A DNA stretch of 64,000 nt from Tachypleus tridentatus (GCF_004210375.1 NC_134833.1:20887396-20951395), one strand, 5' to 3'. Shown: positions 49,036 to 60,604, numbered from the stretch's first letter. The notes: generated by a model from the sequence alone, not told the origin. A program made the numbers and translations.

Positions 49036-49640
49036 AATTAGTGTTGGTTCCTGTAGGCTAGCTGCTTTCCCTATCGTCTGTCACTTCAACATTAAGAAGT
49101 CTGTGTGTAGATTGTCTTCTCTTTAGTTTTGCACGAAAATGTTAAACAAAAACAAAACAAAAATTGAAAAACATTGTTAAAATCCCATTTGTTTATCATG
49201 TCACAATTATTATAATCATATTTATGTAAGAAATGTATTTCTTAAACAACTGGAGTACATTTCCCCTGGAGAAAAGTTATATAACTTCATGATTAATGAA
49301 AGATGATCTTAAGACATGAAAAGTTGCTTCCTTTATACGTAGTTATAAAAACACGCCCATAAAAACTGCAAAACACAAGATGTGAAATGGTAACTTTGTA
49401 TCTATCACTTCATTCATACCGCATTCGTTGAAAAACCATCGATATGGTAAAACCTAAAAAAAAAAAAACCCATAAAAACTGCAAAATGCAAAATTCAAAA
49501 CTGAAAATTTGTATGTACCCCCGAGTGGACCTAATAAACCTCTGTGACAAAATAGTTTCATGGACATACAATAAACTGTATTATTATATTTATATAGATA
49601 CCATAACTTAATTAAATCATAACAAATGCTAGCCATACTA
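49036..49640. other. AT-rich unique DNA
   Basis: A short duplicated phrase (CATAAAAACTGCAAAA at 49356 and 49471) is present; otherwise nothing recognised. Confidence 0.5.
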
Positions 49641-49647
49641 AATCATA

Positions 49648-49769
49648 TCCTCCCAGTGGCACTGCGATATGTCTGAGGACTTACAACGCTGGAAGCCGGG
49701 TTTCGATACCTGTGTTGGGCAGAGCACAGATAGCCTATTGTGGAAGCTTTGTGTTTAATTCCAAACAAA
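49648..49769 (+). mobile_element. SINE-C, full length
   Basis: CTCCCAGTGGCACTGCGATA, GGGTTTCGATACCTGTG, GAAGCTTTGTGTTTAATTCC. The best intact copy of this family in the window. A SINE-A starts directly in its A-rich tail. Confidence 0.88.
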
Positions 49770-49770
49770 C

Positions 49771-50045
49771 AGGCCTGGCATGGCAAGGTAGTTAAGGCAT
49801 TGGACTCGTAATCTGAGGATCCGAGTTCGAATCCCCGTCCCACCAAACATGCTCGCCCTTTCAGCCGTGAGGGCGTTATAATGTGCGGTCAATTCCAGTA
49901 TTCGCTAGTAAACGAGTAACCCAAGAGTTAGCGGTGGGTGGTGATGACTATCTGCCTTTCCTTTCAGTCTTGCACTGCTAAATTAGGGACGGCTAGCGCA
50001 GACAGCCCTCGTGTAGCTTTGCGTCAAATTCTAAAACAAATAAAC
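49771..50045 (+). mobile_element. SINE-A, full length, inserted in a SINE-C tail
   Basis: GGCCTGGCATGGCAAGGTAG to TAGCTTTGCGTCAAATTC. Confidence 0.93.
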
Positions 50046-50405
50046 AAAACTACAACGTGACATTTAAAATGAACAATAATATATAATTGTTTCTGAATAA
50101 ATGTTATTGTAGTTAACAAACTTTATGTAACATAATAATAGAATATGGTTTGTTCAATGCAATGATATAATACTAAGATTTTTCCTCAACAAGTGGTACA
50201 TTGGTTATTGTTATGGTTTCATGTTTCTAAACCAAGGACATGGTTGAAAAGAAAAAAAAAACAAAAGCACAAGAATTAAATCGCACTAGTAAAATAAAAC
50301 TTAGAAAAGTGCTAATTTATTTGGGTAGCCTGATAATTATTAAATATTTACACACACACGCACGCACACACAAATTTTGTGTTTTTAAGACAAACTGTTG
50401 GCTTT
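50046..50405. other. AT-rich unique DNA with a short CA repeat
   Basis: (CA)n-like ACACACACGCACGCACAC at 50350-50370. No gene seen. Confidence 0.5.
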
Positions 50406-50415
50406 TGACCTACTC

Positions 50416-50697
50416 CTTTGGCCCGGCATGGCCAAGCGTGTTAAGGCGTGCGACTCGTAATCTGAGGGTCGTGGGTTCGCATCCCGGTCACTCCAAACAT
50501 GCTCGCCCTTTCAGCTGTGGGGGCGTTATAATGTGACGGTCAATCCCACTATTCGTTGGTAAAAGAGTAGCCCAAGAATTGGCGGTGGGTGGTGATGACT
50601 AGCTGTCTTCCCTCTAGTCTTACACTGCTAAATTAGGGAGGGATAGCACAGATAGTCCTCGAGCAGCTTTGTGCGAAATTCAAAAACAAACAAACAA
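50416..50697 (+). mobile_element. SINE-A, full length with 8-bp target duplication
   Basis: GGCCCGGCATGGCCAAGCG to AGCTTTGTGCGAAATTC. ACCTACTC flanks it at 50408-50415 and 50698-50705. Confidence 0.93.
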
Positions 50698-50842
50698 ACC
50701 TACTCGTTTATTTTTATTTAAAATAGATAATATTTTTGTAAAGCTTTTACCCACTAGAGTTTGAAAACTCGTGATATAATTTTATCGATGTCGTTTTTCC
50801 AAACAAAACTAAATGGGTGAGTTTATACATTTGCTACTTTGA

Positions 50843-50923
50843 AACCCGGAGTTTGATTTCTTGTGGTGAGTAAAGCGCATATAGCCCAGTGTGTAGCTTT
50901 GCGCTAAAGCAGAACAAACAAAC
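50843..50923 (+). mobile_element. SINE-C, 5'-truncated
   Basis: GAAACCCGGAGTTTGATTTC, CCCAGTGTGTAGCTTTGCGC, followed by GAACAAACAAAC. Confidence 0.75.
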
Positions 50924-50931
50924 TCGCCTCT

Positions 50932-51032
50932 AGCTTCCATCGGTGGGTCAGTGGTGAATTTGCGGAGTTAAAAAGCTAAAATCCAAGGCTCGATTCCCAT
51001 CGCGTAACTTTGCGCTCAAACGAAACAAACAA
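50932..51032 (+). mobile_element. SINE-C next to a splice donor
   Basis: GCTTCCATCGGTGGGTCAG, GGCTCGATTCCCATCG, TAACTTTGCGCTCAAACG, then AAACAAACAAAC ending at about 51033. The minus-strand exon of the receptor-like gene ends at 51039, so the SINE tail reaches within a few bases of the exon edge. Confidence 0.8.
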
Positions 51033-51038
51033 ACTCAC

Positions 51039-51807
51039 CTCTAGCATGTTCGGATACATCTTGGAGCAGGTGGTGGTAGGGAACCTCAGGCAGCGTTTCA
51101 TCGAAATCCCGTTCATAATAATCTTTCTTGTTGAGAGCGTGGGAGACAGCACCGAGAGTAAAAGCACAGTTGGACTTGCCGCGGGAACGATCCTTAAAGT
51201 TATGATAGAGAAACGCCACTATTCGCCAGCTAAAGTTTAACAACATCTGCTGGAAAATGTGCCCAATCTGAGAATAGGAACCATTCATACGAGTCAATAA
51301 AGAATAGAACTTGGCCTTGTAGTCAAAAGAGTCGATCTGTCCGCCGGCAGACAGTATCGGAATCTCCCAGACCGCTGTGTATCGAGCCACTGGTGCCAGG
51401 GCGTACGGACAGAGTGGACCGAGAAAAACATCAACGAGTTGGCTGTAATACATGTCGAATGCGGCCAAAGGGCCGTAAGTAGATGAGCATTTCGTGTCTC
51501 GGGCGTAAACTTTGATGGTACGATCTCCTAAGATGCCCTGGTCCTGAACGGATTTCACGGCGTACTCAATGGAAGGAAGAATCTTATGACGGGCGTATGG
51601 TAGGCTGTGGTTTTCTGGAACGAGAACTAACAAATTGATAGGCCGTTTATTGTGGTCAACTTCACGTTTATATTGACCATTGGTCAAACTGGACACTTCC
51701 ACGTGCTTTAGGGTATTGTTAGATACTCTCCTGATACCTTCACCTTTAGTTTTTACAGTTAATACCGCGAAACACAAGACTACATGAAGTTTAAACAACA
51801 CAGACAT
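51039..51807 (-). CDS. Natriuretic-peptide-receptor-like protein, first coding exon
   Basis: Begins at the Met at 51807 and runs 256 codons plus one base to a donor AG|GTGAGT (GT at 51038-51037), so the intron is phase 1 and the gene continues off the left of this exon. Residues 1-22 are a signal peptide (MSVLFKLHVVLCFAVLTVKT). From about residue 55 the sequence is a periplasmic-binding-type ligand-binding ectodomain (ANF_receptor). Visible family hallmarks are INLLVLVPENHSLPYARHK, KVYARDTKCSS, the very typical VFLGPLCPYALAPVARYTA, and PILSAGG. The two Cys of TKCSS and GPLCPYA fit the conserved first disulfide loop; the Cys of KSNCAFTL fits one whose partner lies in the next exon. NFS, NGS and NHS are N-glycosylation sequons. 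Whether it is a guanylyl-cyclase receptor (NPR1/2-like) or a clearance receptor (NPR3-like) depends on later exons, which I could not find in the window. Confidence 0.92.
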
Positions 51808-52615
51808 ATCTGGTCAAAGTAATTATTACCGATACTAGAAGCTTAAAAATTCAACAGTTAAATATTTTCCATACAAACAGATGTATGGAGATTCTCGCTG
51901 TCTAATTTTTTTTGTGTTTTTTTTTTCACCTTTCTGCCAATCAAACGTTAAAGAAAACTGGTCATAGTTCGTGTTTCAAAGTTACGGAAGTTTATTTTAC
52001 GGACAGGTGGATTTTTAAGAAATGGGGAAAGCTCTTATCGTGTTTAGGTAAATCTCTACACCGTAAGTGAATAACTTTACAACGAGTACAACTTATTGCC
52101 ACTGATGAGATACATCTGTTCTACTGACTAGTGGACTTACTGCTGGATCTTAAATAAACTGCGTCGACAGCCCATAGATTCTTTATGTGGCTCAAGAGCT
52201 TTTCAGATGTGGCGCCCTCTCGTAGTCAGTACTTCTATTCTGAAGAGCGTTTGATCGAGTCGGTGATTATAAACTTTCTGTTTGTTTTAAAGCATAGTGG
52301 CGACGTATCGTAACGAAAACTAACATAATGATATTTCGAACTAAACGTATGGTTCAGTTTAAGAGCAAACTGTTTTTCCAGTTTTTCGGACTTTGCGAAA
52401 TGTTCTAAGTTTTTTAAGCCAACCGATTTACCGCTTAACCACTGCGTTGGAGGGAGGATTTGACTTTCATATCACGTATTATCAGACAACAAAATACACG
52501 AGGTCAATGCTAATGAACGTATTGTTTTCTGTCGTGTGATATTTTTTTCTCATTACGTAATAGGCTGTATTTCGGAATGCTATTCTTTCAAGTCCTGTCT
52601 CCACATGTTTTCACT
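51808..52615. other. Probable 5' flank of the receptor-like gene
   Basis: No second exon or clear core-promoter element identified. It contains T-rich runs (51905-51927) and a stretch of CG-containing sequence around 52160-52330. Confidence 0.4.
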
Positions 52616-52619
52616 TCAC

Positions 52620-52735
52620 TCGAGAGGTATTGCGGTATGTCTGCGGACTTGTCATGCTAGAAACCAGGTTCCGATACCCGTGTTTTGTCCAACGGATATT
52701 CCATTGTATATTTTTGTGCTTAACTACAAACAAAC
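52620..52735 (+). mobile_element. SINE-C, full length
   Basis: CGAGAGGTATTGCGGTATG, GCTAGAAACCAGGTTCCG, TTTTTGTGCTTAACTAC, then AAACAAACC. Confidence 0.75.
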
Positions 52736-52892
52736 CGCGCTTTCAGGTGCGTGATTAGAGTGACAGTTAAATCTCATTATTAAATCAGAGTAGTCTAAGA
52801 ATTGGCAGCGACTGATCTATTTCTTCAACATTACGAACGTCTATCACACGTAGTTCTTGTCTAGCTTAACGCGAAAAATTCCGAAAATAAAT

Positions 52893-53137
52893 CATTATAT
52901 CGTAGTATAAACAAACACATTAACTTGTAATGTATTGCGTTAACAAACGCATCAATTTCTAATGTAGTGCGTTAACAAACGCATCAATTTCTAATGTAGT
53001 GCGTTAACAAACGCATCAATTTCTAATGTATTGCGTTAACAAACGCATCAATTTCTAATGTATTGCGTTAACAAACGCATCAATTTCTGATGTAGTGCGT
53101 TAACAAACGCATCAATTTCTGATGTAGTGCGTTAACA
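52893..53137. repeat. 32-bp tandem repeat, ~7-8 copies
   Basis: Unit GTGCGTTAACAAACGCATCA, ATTTCTAATGTA. Within each unit GCGTT-AACA-AACGC is a perfect 5-bp inverted repeat. It lies upstream of the receptor-like exon. Confidence 0.95.
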
Positions 53138-53149
53138 CATTTCTTCAAA

Positions 53150-53930
53150 TTGTTTTTTTACAAACTAAAAATTATAGCAAATAGTAAATGGTTTTCGGTG
53201 TTACAGGGCATGTCTTTACGAATATCTATTTTTTTTTAAATACGTTAAATCTGTGATATGGAAAAAATAGTCTGAGAACTAGTTCAGTCCTTACTATCTA
53301 TTTAACAAATGATAATAACTGTAATTTCCACTTTATTTGACGACTCTTTAGTCCACTTACAATATTTCAAAACTCACCAACTTTGTCTTTATAACAGCAG
53401 CAAAAAGCCGTACTGTCTATCCACCAATTGCATTCATTAAGATTTCCCAGACTTAGGCTGCAGTGATCTTCCATCTTAAAACAAACAGACACTTAAGAAA
53501 TGTCAGGTGTATTCTCAAGACGGCTGACATGGTATGTTTCAAATATCTGATTTGGTTACTTAATCAGTAATATTATTCACCACAGCTTTCAGAGTGTCAA
53601 AAAACCACACACTCAACATTTTCACATAATTATCCTAACCTATTTCCATTAAAAGACAGACTGATAGATTGCTCGTTCCGCAACTTTAATAAAAATTAAT
53701 ATAAAAGTGATTTGTTAACAGAAATTGATCGCTACATCATACGTGATGTTGTTGGAGCTGAGTGTCTCTGACCATTAAATATCGACGTTAAAAATAATAC
53801 CACCTGCACTAGACATTAAAATTATTTTACCAAGAGTTAGATATCACTATGGTATTTAAAAAACAGCATTTTATGTATAAACACACGATGGTGAATGAAT
53901 ATCTCTTGTGAACAAGTGTAATCTGATTTC
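53150..53930. other. AT-rich unique DNA
   Basis: No gene or repeat family seen. Confidence 0.5.
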
Positions 53931-53943
53931 GAAACCAGTTGTG

Positions 53944-54228
53944 TTTGTTTGTTTGTTTGTTTTGGAATTTCGCACAAAGCTACTCGAGGGCTATCTGTGC
54001 TAGCCGTCCCTAATTTAGCAGTGTAAGACTAGAGGGAAGGCAGCTAGTCATCACCACCCACCGCCAACTCTTGGGTTACTCTTTTACCAACGAATAATGG
54101 GGTTGACCGTCACATTATAACGCCCTCACGGCTGAAAGGGCGAGCATGTTTGGTGCGACCGGGATTCAAACCCGCGATCCTCAGATTACGAGTCAAACGC
54201 CTTAACACACTTGGCCATGCCGGGCCAA
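53944..54228 (-). mobile_element. SINE-A, full length with 13-bp target duplication
   Basis: Flanked by GAAACCAGTTGTG (53931-53943 and 54229-54241), perfect, so a young insertion. Confidence 0.97.
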
Positions 54229-54289
54229 GAAACCAGTTGTGACCGTACACGACCAATTGAAGCGATATACTGCGGTTTGAGCCGTTTGC

Positions 54290-54570
54290 GGCCCGGCATG
54301 GCCAGGTGGATTAAGGCGTTCGACTCGTAATCTGAGGGTCGCGGGTTCGAATCCTCGTCACACCAAACATGCTCGTCCTTTCAGCCGTGGGGGGCGTTAT
54401 AATGTGACAGTCAATCCCACTATTTGTTGGTAAAAGAATAGCCCAAGAGTTGGCGGTGGGTGGTGATGACTAGTAGCCTTCCCTCTAGTCTTACACTGCT
54501 AAATTAGGGTCGGCTAACGCAGATAGCCCTCGTGTAGCTTTGCGCGAAATTCAAAAACAAACAAACAAAC
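54290..54570 (+). mobile_element. SINE-A, full length
   Basis: GGCCCGGCATGGCCAGGTGG to GTAGCTTTGCGCGAAATTC and a long AAACAAACAAAC tail. Close to consensus. Confidence 0.95.
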
Positions 54571-54574
54571 AAAA

Positions 54575-54975
54575 ACAAAGCATTCTCTGCCTTTGTCAGT
54601 ACAACTCTTCTTTGATACTAATCAGCTAAGCCGTTCAGTTTTGTGCTAAATAGACAACGTGTACTTTACAACTGCTTGTCTTCATATAACTGGTTTTAAG
54701 GAAATAATTTCAACAATCTATTAAAACATGCTCAAATTCTATAAACTTCCAGTTAAACTTGAAATTTTGCTCATCTAAGAAAATGACATTTTCTTAGTTT
54801 TTGGAAAATAGGAAGTCAGTTATCGATTTATTTCTAATAAAGGACAAATAAAGTCTAATACCTGATCAGATTTCCCGTTTGTTTGCTGTTATTTGTATTT
54901 CATTGGTAAGTGCATGGGTTGCCAACGTTTTTCATGTTTTTAAATATAATGTAATTGCTGAGTCATACATTCAAG
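54575..54975. other. AT-rich unique DNA
   Basis: Nothing recognised. Confidence 0.5.
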
Positions 54976-54978
54976 CCC

Positions 54979-55095
54979 ATCGATGACTCAACGATAAGTC
55001 TGAGGGTTTATAAAGCTGAAAATTGGGGTTTCAGTTCCTGCGATAGGCCAAATAGAGAATTTCCATTTTGTGTCTTTGTGTTAAGCAATAAGCAA
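54979..55095 (+). mobile_element. SINE-C, diverged
   Basis: CATCGATGACTCAACGATAA, TTGGGGTTTCAGTTCC, TTTTGTGTCTTTGTGTTAAG. Confidence 0.65.
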
Positions 55096-55164
55096 AGATA
55101 AATACATGGTATCATTTAAAGAAAACGACATGAGCACTTCGTAATAAAACGCTCTTACTGAACA

Positions 55165-55436
55165 GTAATGGTTTGTTTTGTTTTTGAATTTCGCGCAAAG
55201 CTACACGAGAGCTATCTGCGCTAGCCGTCCCTGATTTAGCAGTGTAAGCCTAGAAGGAAGGTAGCTAGTCATCACCACCTACTGCCAACTCTTGGGCTAC
55301 TCTTTTACCAACGAATAGTGGGATTGACCGTCACATTATGATGCCACCACGGCTGAAAGGGCGAGCATGTTTGGCGCGACGAGGTTTCGAACTCATAACT
55401 CTCAGATTACGAGTCGAGCGCCTAAACTTATCCGTA
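55165..55436 (-). mobile_element. SINE-A, head end lost
   Basis: Starts TTTGTTTTTGAATTTCGCGC; the head reads GAGTCGAGCGCCTAAAC and then stops before the GGCC end. Confidence 0.92.
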
Positions 55437-55482
55437 GGCCCGGCATGGCCAGGTGGTTAAGGCCCTTGACTCGTAATTATTT
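55437..55482 (+). mobile_element. SINE-A head fragment, head to head with its neighbour
   Basis: GGCCCGGCATGGCCAGGTGG to CTTGACTCGTAATT; cut off right after the anticodon region. Confidence 0.85.
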
Positions 55483-55613
55483 AATTCGATTACATTTATT
55501 GAATGAACTGGCGTTTGTGTTTTAAACATTGATTTCAAAGTGCGTTCCTTTACGAATATACTGCGTGTCTTTTAAATACTTCTGTTCTGTTATACTAGCG
55601 AAATATTAAATAT

Positions 55614-55880
55614 AGGCTTGGCATGTACTGGTGGTTAGGACACTTGATAAGAAATCTGCAGGTTGCAGGTTCAAAAAAATTGTCACTAATCATGCTTACC
55701 TTTCAAACCGCGGAGCATTATAACGTGAAGATCAATCCCCTTTTTTGTTGGTAAAAAGTCAAGTCTTGGTGTTGGTTGGTGTTGACTAGTTGACTTCCCC
55801 TTAGCCTACCATTTCTAAATGAAGAACTGTAGACAAACACAGTTAGCCCTCAGTGACTTTCCCCAAAGTTCAACAAACAA
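55614..55880 (+). mobile_element. Degenerate SINE-A
   Basis: GGCTTGGCATGTACTGGTGG, GGTTGCAGGTTC, AATCCCCTTTTTTGTTGG, GTTAGCCCTCAGTGAC. An old copy. Confidence 0.8.
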
Positions 55881-55884
55881 ACCA

Positions 55885-57100
55885 ATCAAAATTTGCATTT
55901 CTTTTCGGAATTATCAATTACTTAACGAATTATAAACAAAAATATCACTTATTGTGTAATGGTTTGAATTAACGAGCCAATTACCTGATACATCACTTGA
56001 CCTCAAAACAAGATATTGAATATTGTTTCTTTCGAGCTTTCAAAACGTTATCAAATTTTACTATAATGGATTACAAAATAAAGGTCTAACAATCCGTATA
56101 CCATACTACTGGTATAAATAATTTATTCTGGTATATATAATCAAAAACCGAATTTTTATCCGGTTTACTTGCAGAAGTGGTTTCAACTCCGAGTTTTACG
56201 CCTAGCCTTCTTGTCCGTACGAAGGGTGTGTCGTAAATTGTTTAATCTGTTCAACTTTGTTTTAATAATAATTTCTTTGTATTGACACGCTTATTTCTAT
56301 TTCTTTATATTTTTTTCTTTTAACCCTTAATAACGTGTTAAAAACAGCTTAACTTTATATTTTTTCCGCTTTATATAAACATTTAGTACTGTATAACTGA
56401 ATAATAAATTCGTTTCACATCTTAATGCAGAAACAAACAGGACACTATCCGCCTCATGACAGATGTAGCCAAGTGGATAATAAATATAAATAGAGCACAA
56501 AATGTTGTTTCTTTCAGTATCTGCTCAGCAGACTTTCAGATACCTCAGCAGATGTCGACGTGGTTAATTTTGTTTTCCAAAGTGACCTTTTAAACGAAAA
56601 CTCTTTCACAGAATCTGTTTTATATTTTGTCAGTCACGCCTTTTATGTGAGTTTAGTAAAAAGAGTTGCAGATGTACATGAGTTTAATAAGCCCTGAACT
56701 ATTATTGGTAGAGAATTTGAAAGCTGGACCAATCATAGCCAGGTTTAAAACGTTGTTTGTATTTCCTCGATAATTAAGAAGCGGTAGTTGTCGTCTGTGA
56801 TATAACAATAAAAATACATGTGAGATTATGCTTTTGATATACATACAGCGTTTGGGATATTTGTAGCACGAGAATTTATAGCACGAGAAGTTCTAAAATT
56901 ACGTTTTTGATATTATCTAAGAAAGGCTATACTTAATCTTTTTCAAATGTACGAGGTCGCTTTATCACTAATACTGTCAAGATTTTATTAACATAAATTA
57001 GTTCACATCTGAATCGACAGATGTCGCTACAAAACTGTCAAACCTGTGACATAAAATGCGAAATTGTGTTCTCATGTCAATTGTATCTTTCTTTGTGATT
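55885..57100. other. AT-rich unique DNA
   Basis: No gene supported. Confidence 0.5.
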
Positions 57101-57147
57101 ATATATATATATATATATATATATAAAAAGAGAGAGAGAGAGAGAGG
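57101..57147. repeat. Simple repeat (TA)n then (AG)n
   Basis: About 12 TA repeats followed, after AAAA, by about 9 AG repeats. Confidence 0.97.
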
Positions 57148-57149
57148 CT

Positions 57150-57665
57150 TATTTATAACTTATGTTCTATCTCTCTGTTATCGTTTCAATAACTGCAGTA
57201 TTTAATGAGGTACCATTTAAATAATACAGTTGGGTAAATATTTCATCACATCGAAATTTCGATGGTTTGTTTCGGTTCTAGTGCTGGTTTAAACAGCCAA
57301 TTATTCTTCCTACCCCTACAACAAATTTGTAGGGTTTTCTTACCCTTTATTATTATTATTAAATGATATAAATTATTTGATTTTGTATTTAATCAATGAA
57401 TCTTTTTAGTGTGCTATTAAGGTATGTATTATCTGAAAGAAGTTTCATAATTAATTAATTTAATTAAGTGTTCCTTCTGTATAATAGAATATTATGAATA
57501 GCTATCCAATCTAAATCTATGGACAAATTGTATTTTCCAGTTGCTATGTATATATATATGTTTTAGAAATAATTCAAATGTGGAAAACATTACAAGTATT
57601 CAAACTGGGAAATTTCTAGGGCCTATCATTTTGAAATTTAAAAAAAATATTTAATCAATTGTTAG
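57150..57665. other. AT-rich unique DNA
   Basis: Nothing recognised. Confidence 0.5.
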
Positions 57666-57669
57666 AGGA

Positions 57670-57790
57670 TAAGTGTTTGTTTGTTTTTCATTTTTGTTAT
57701 TATACTTGCCGTGTCCACCGGGTATCAAAATCCACCTTTTGACATTATAAACCCTGAGACTTTCTGATTAGCCCACGAAGGGCGAGAGAC
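57670..57790 (-). mobile_element. SINE-C-like, diverged
   Basis: AAGTGTTTGTTTGTTTTTC, GCCGTGTCCACCGGGTATC, ACATTATAAACCCTGAGAC. Confidence 0.6.
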
Positions 57791-57840
57791 CAGTGTAATA
57801 CAAACATTTCCGCCCCAGGGAGCAAGTTCTAGATTTAAAT

Positions 57841-58119
57841 GGCCCTACATGGCCAGGAGAATAAGGCACTCGAACCGTAATTCGAGGATCGTGGATTCGA
57901 ATCCCTCACATCAAACACGCTTGCCCTTTCAACCATGGGGACATTATTATGTTATGGTAAATCCCACTATTCGTTGGTAAAAAAAGTAGCCCAAGAGTTG
58001 GAGGTGGGTGGTGATGACTAGCTGCCTTCTCTCTAGTCTTACACTGATAAATTAGGGACGGCTAGCGCAGATAGCCCTCGTGTAGCTTCGCGCGAAATTC
58101 AAAACAAACCATACCAAAC
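57841..58119 (+). mobile_element. SINE-A, full length with target duplication
   Basis: Flanked by CTAGATTTAAAT (57829-57840) and CTAGATGTAAAT (58120-58131), 11 of 12 identical. GGCCCTACATGGCCAGG to TAGCTTCGCGCGAAATTC. Confidence 0.95.
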
Positions 58120-58250
58120 CTAGATGTAAATAACTAACCTGCAGAAGATGACATTGATATGGATGCTGTCAACGTGAACCGTACCTTATACACTATACAA
58201 ACTAAACTACTAGATCACATACCTTTCGGACATGGTCGTTCATATTTTTT

Positions 58251-58512
58251 GGCCCGGCATGGCTCGGTAGTTAGAGCCCTTTACTCGCAATCCGGGGATC
58301 GCGGGTTCGAATTCACATAACACCAAACATGTTCGCTCTTTCAATCATGGGGTCGTTAGTCAATCCCGCTATTAATTAGTAAAAGAATACCCAAAGCGTT
58401 GTCAGTGGGTAGTGGTGAAAAGCTGCCCTCCTTCTAGTCTTTCTCTGGTAAATTAGGGTTTGCTAGAGCAGATATCTCTTGTAGCTGTGCGCGAAATTCA
58501 AAACAAACCAAA
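58251..58512 (+). mobile_element. SINE-A, moderately diverged
   Basis: GGCCCGGCATGGCTCGGTAG, CGGGTTCGAATTCAC, GTAGCTGTGCGCGAAATTC. Confidence 0.92.
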
Positions 58513-58519
58513 CCCTGTT

Positions 58520-59350
58520 TCTGAATTGCTGGTGAGAGGTAAGGCAACCAGTCAGCTGTATCCATTACGCGGTTGCTATTAACCAACTAGCGGAGGTGAT
58601 AGTTACAGTTATAACACCCATACTGAATGTGTAGAGCGTGTTCTGAAACATCTCGCGAATTGAATTTTCTAATTCGCAAATTCTCACGCTAACCGTTTGG
58701 TCACGCGCTGGGAAAACCAATCCAGTTTCATTACGTACCAGTTCCGTTAATTGTTCGCAATTATTGGATGTAAGTAAATAAACAGATAATGATTACAACT
58801 ACACCATTTCTTATAATTAATTATTCAATAGATATCAGCTACTAATATATTAATATGTTTTTAGTGTTGCTGTTGTTAATGTAACGTAATAATGTTTGAG
58901 CTAATCTTAACAATAGTGATATAGTTTGTATAACTATATAATTAAGTATAGTTTTCTAAACTTATATATGTGCATATAACACAGAATTTAAGAACGTATG
59001 GTCTGATATCAAATCAGCACAATCACAGACTCTTCAACACGCTGTTCGTATTTTCCGCTGATGTCAAGAATTTATACAATTTTAATTTTTCTAGTAACAA
59101 ACAAAATTGTTACTCATTTGAGAAACACCAATCAAAGTGACAGGCTGTTAGTATCAGGACCTTAATTCCACAAGCACAGAACAAAATATAGTAGACCAAA
59201 ACGTACGATAACGTATCTTCGATCGTGCCTCAGTAATGTAAAACAATTGCGCAAACATATGTACAGATGTCATCTAAAAGAACGGAATCATACAGTAATG
59301 AAACAGATAAACAGCTGAAATCATTTTACTTCACTTGGAAAATTATTAGT
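58520..59350. other. AT-rich unique DNA
   Basis: No gene seen. Confidence 0.5.
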
Positions 59351-59352
59351 GT

Positions 59353-59467
59353 GCGTTTTTCTTATAGAAAAGCCACATCGGGCTACCTGCTCAGCCTACC
59401 GAGAGGAATCGCACCCCTGATTTTATCGTTGCACATCCGGAGACATACCGCTGTACTAGCGGGGGGC
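59353..59467 (-). mobile_element. SINE-B, full length
   Basis: GAAAAGCCACATCGGGC, GAGAGGAATCGCACCCC, CATACCGCTGTACTAGCGGG. A 91-codon open frame over this DNA is a by-product. Confidence 0.82.
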
Positions 59468-59469
59468 GA

Positions 59470-60180
59470 AATTATTAGTAGTACCATGATATTGAAGCTT
59501 TCACAGGTCCTACAATATCCAGATGAACAATATCATAAATAATGGACTATTTAAGACTTTTAAACACTTTTGTAGTAAACACCGTAACTGAGAACACAGG
59601 GCTTTCCTTATTTCTATAATGTTGCTTAGCAACACAACAACATACAGTATCATTGATTGGAAGATAAGGTAGATGTATCGCGTACCTGAAAGAAAGCACC
59701 TCTACATATACATTCATACATATAGGTAATATATATTTATTTATGGTTTCTTTACACTATCAAGTATATATACGTTTTATCGTAGTCCTTCTTTGTCCAG
59801 AGATAGATAGATTCATCTAAGTTTCAGTTTTAAGTTATTTAACTTTATTTATAATACTTTCGTACATTCGGTCGGAATTGAAAATATAACCCAAAATAAA
59901 ACATTTAGTTAAGTTCCTGACTTATATTTATTCTTAACCCTAATTCTCACTGGTATTGCCATAAAGTATGTTTAAACAAAACGTGCTAAGTGTATAAACA
60001 TTTAGACTTTTAACTGTCAAAATATAACGTTTCAATCAACGTTATATATCGTTTTGTGTTTTCTATACCTTAATTATTAACATTCAGTTGTTATATAGTT
60101 AAGTTTAGATTACCGAGAATAACAAAGAGTCATATTTCAAAAATATAATTTTTTATTAATTAATTACTTAAGTTATACCT
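59470..60180. other. AT-rich unique DNA
   Basis: Nothing recognised. Confidence 0.5.
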
Positions 60181-60183
60181 TAA

Positions 60184-60218
<35 letters not shown>
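60184..60218. repeat. (TA)n microsatellite
   Basis: About 17 TA repeats directly upstream of the promoter-like region. Confidence 0.97.
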
Positions 60219-60223
<5 letters not shown>

Positions 60224-60227
60224 CGCT

Positions 60228-60366
60228 ACGCGCATGCGTGATTTAAGTTCACTACGAGCATTATACGAAATCGGACTCGGAACACAAAGGGCGGAAGTAA
60301 CGTTCACGCAGTATTCGTGCGATAATTTGAACAGTTTTATAGGAAAATAAGTGGAATCTAATTAAA
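60228..60366 (+). promoter_or_regulatory. Promoter region with NRF-1-like and ETS-like sites
   Basis: ACGCGCATGCGTG (60228-60240) fits the NRF-1 palindromic consensus GCGCATGCGC with one change at its edge. GCGGAAGTAA (60291-60300) fits an ETS/GABP site. Local CG dinucleotides are more frequent than in surrounding DNA, and there is no TATA box at a usual place. The combination is common at broadly expressed animal genes, and it lies 67-139 bp before the proposed start codon. Confidence 0.6.
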
Positions 60367-60604
60367 ATGAGGTTATTTCGTTTAATTAAAAGCGCTCTTA
60401 TTTCTGGTATCATCACCTTTACCATTGTTTTAGTTTTGTACGATTTCGAGCACCGTTGTCCTAAAGACACTGATAGCAGCGTACGCGTCAACACCGATTC
60501 GAAAAGTCCTTACAATCAAACCAGGTTAGAAAATCAAGATGAAAAAACGAACCACCTGCGAGAGATGAAACTAAAACGACACAGTGCGAAACACGTTAGT
60601 CCAG
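60367..60604 (+). CDS. Unrecognised type II membrane protein, exon 1
   Basis: Met at 60367, 79 codons plus one base, ending at a donor CCAG|GTAACG. It has a short basic cytoplasmic tail (MRLFRLIK), one hydrophobic anchor at residues 9-25 (SALISGIITFTIVLVLY), then a hydrophilic stem with one sequon (NQT at 50-52) and a basic end (MKLKRHSAKH). This is the layout of Golgi type II glycosyltransferases and sulfotransferases, but no catalytic motif is seen, so the enzyme class is inference. The phase-1 end matches the start of the next exon. The assignment as a real gene rests on the promoter motifs, the anchor and the matched splice sites. Confidence 0.6.
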
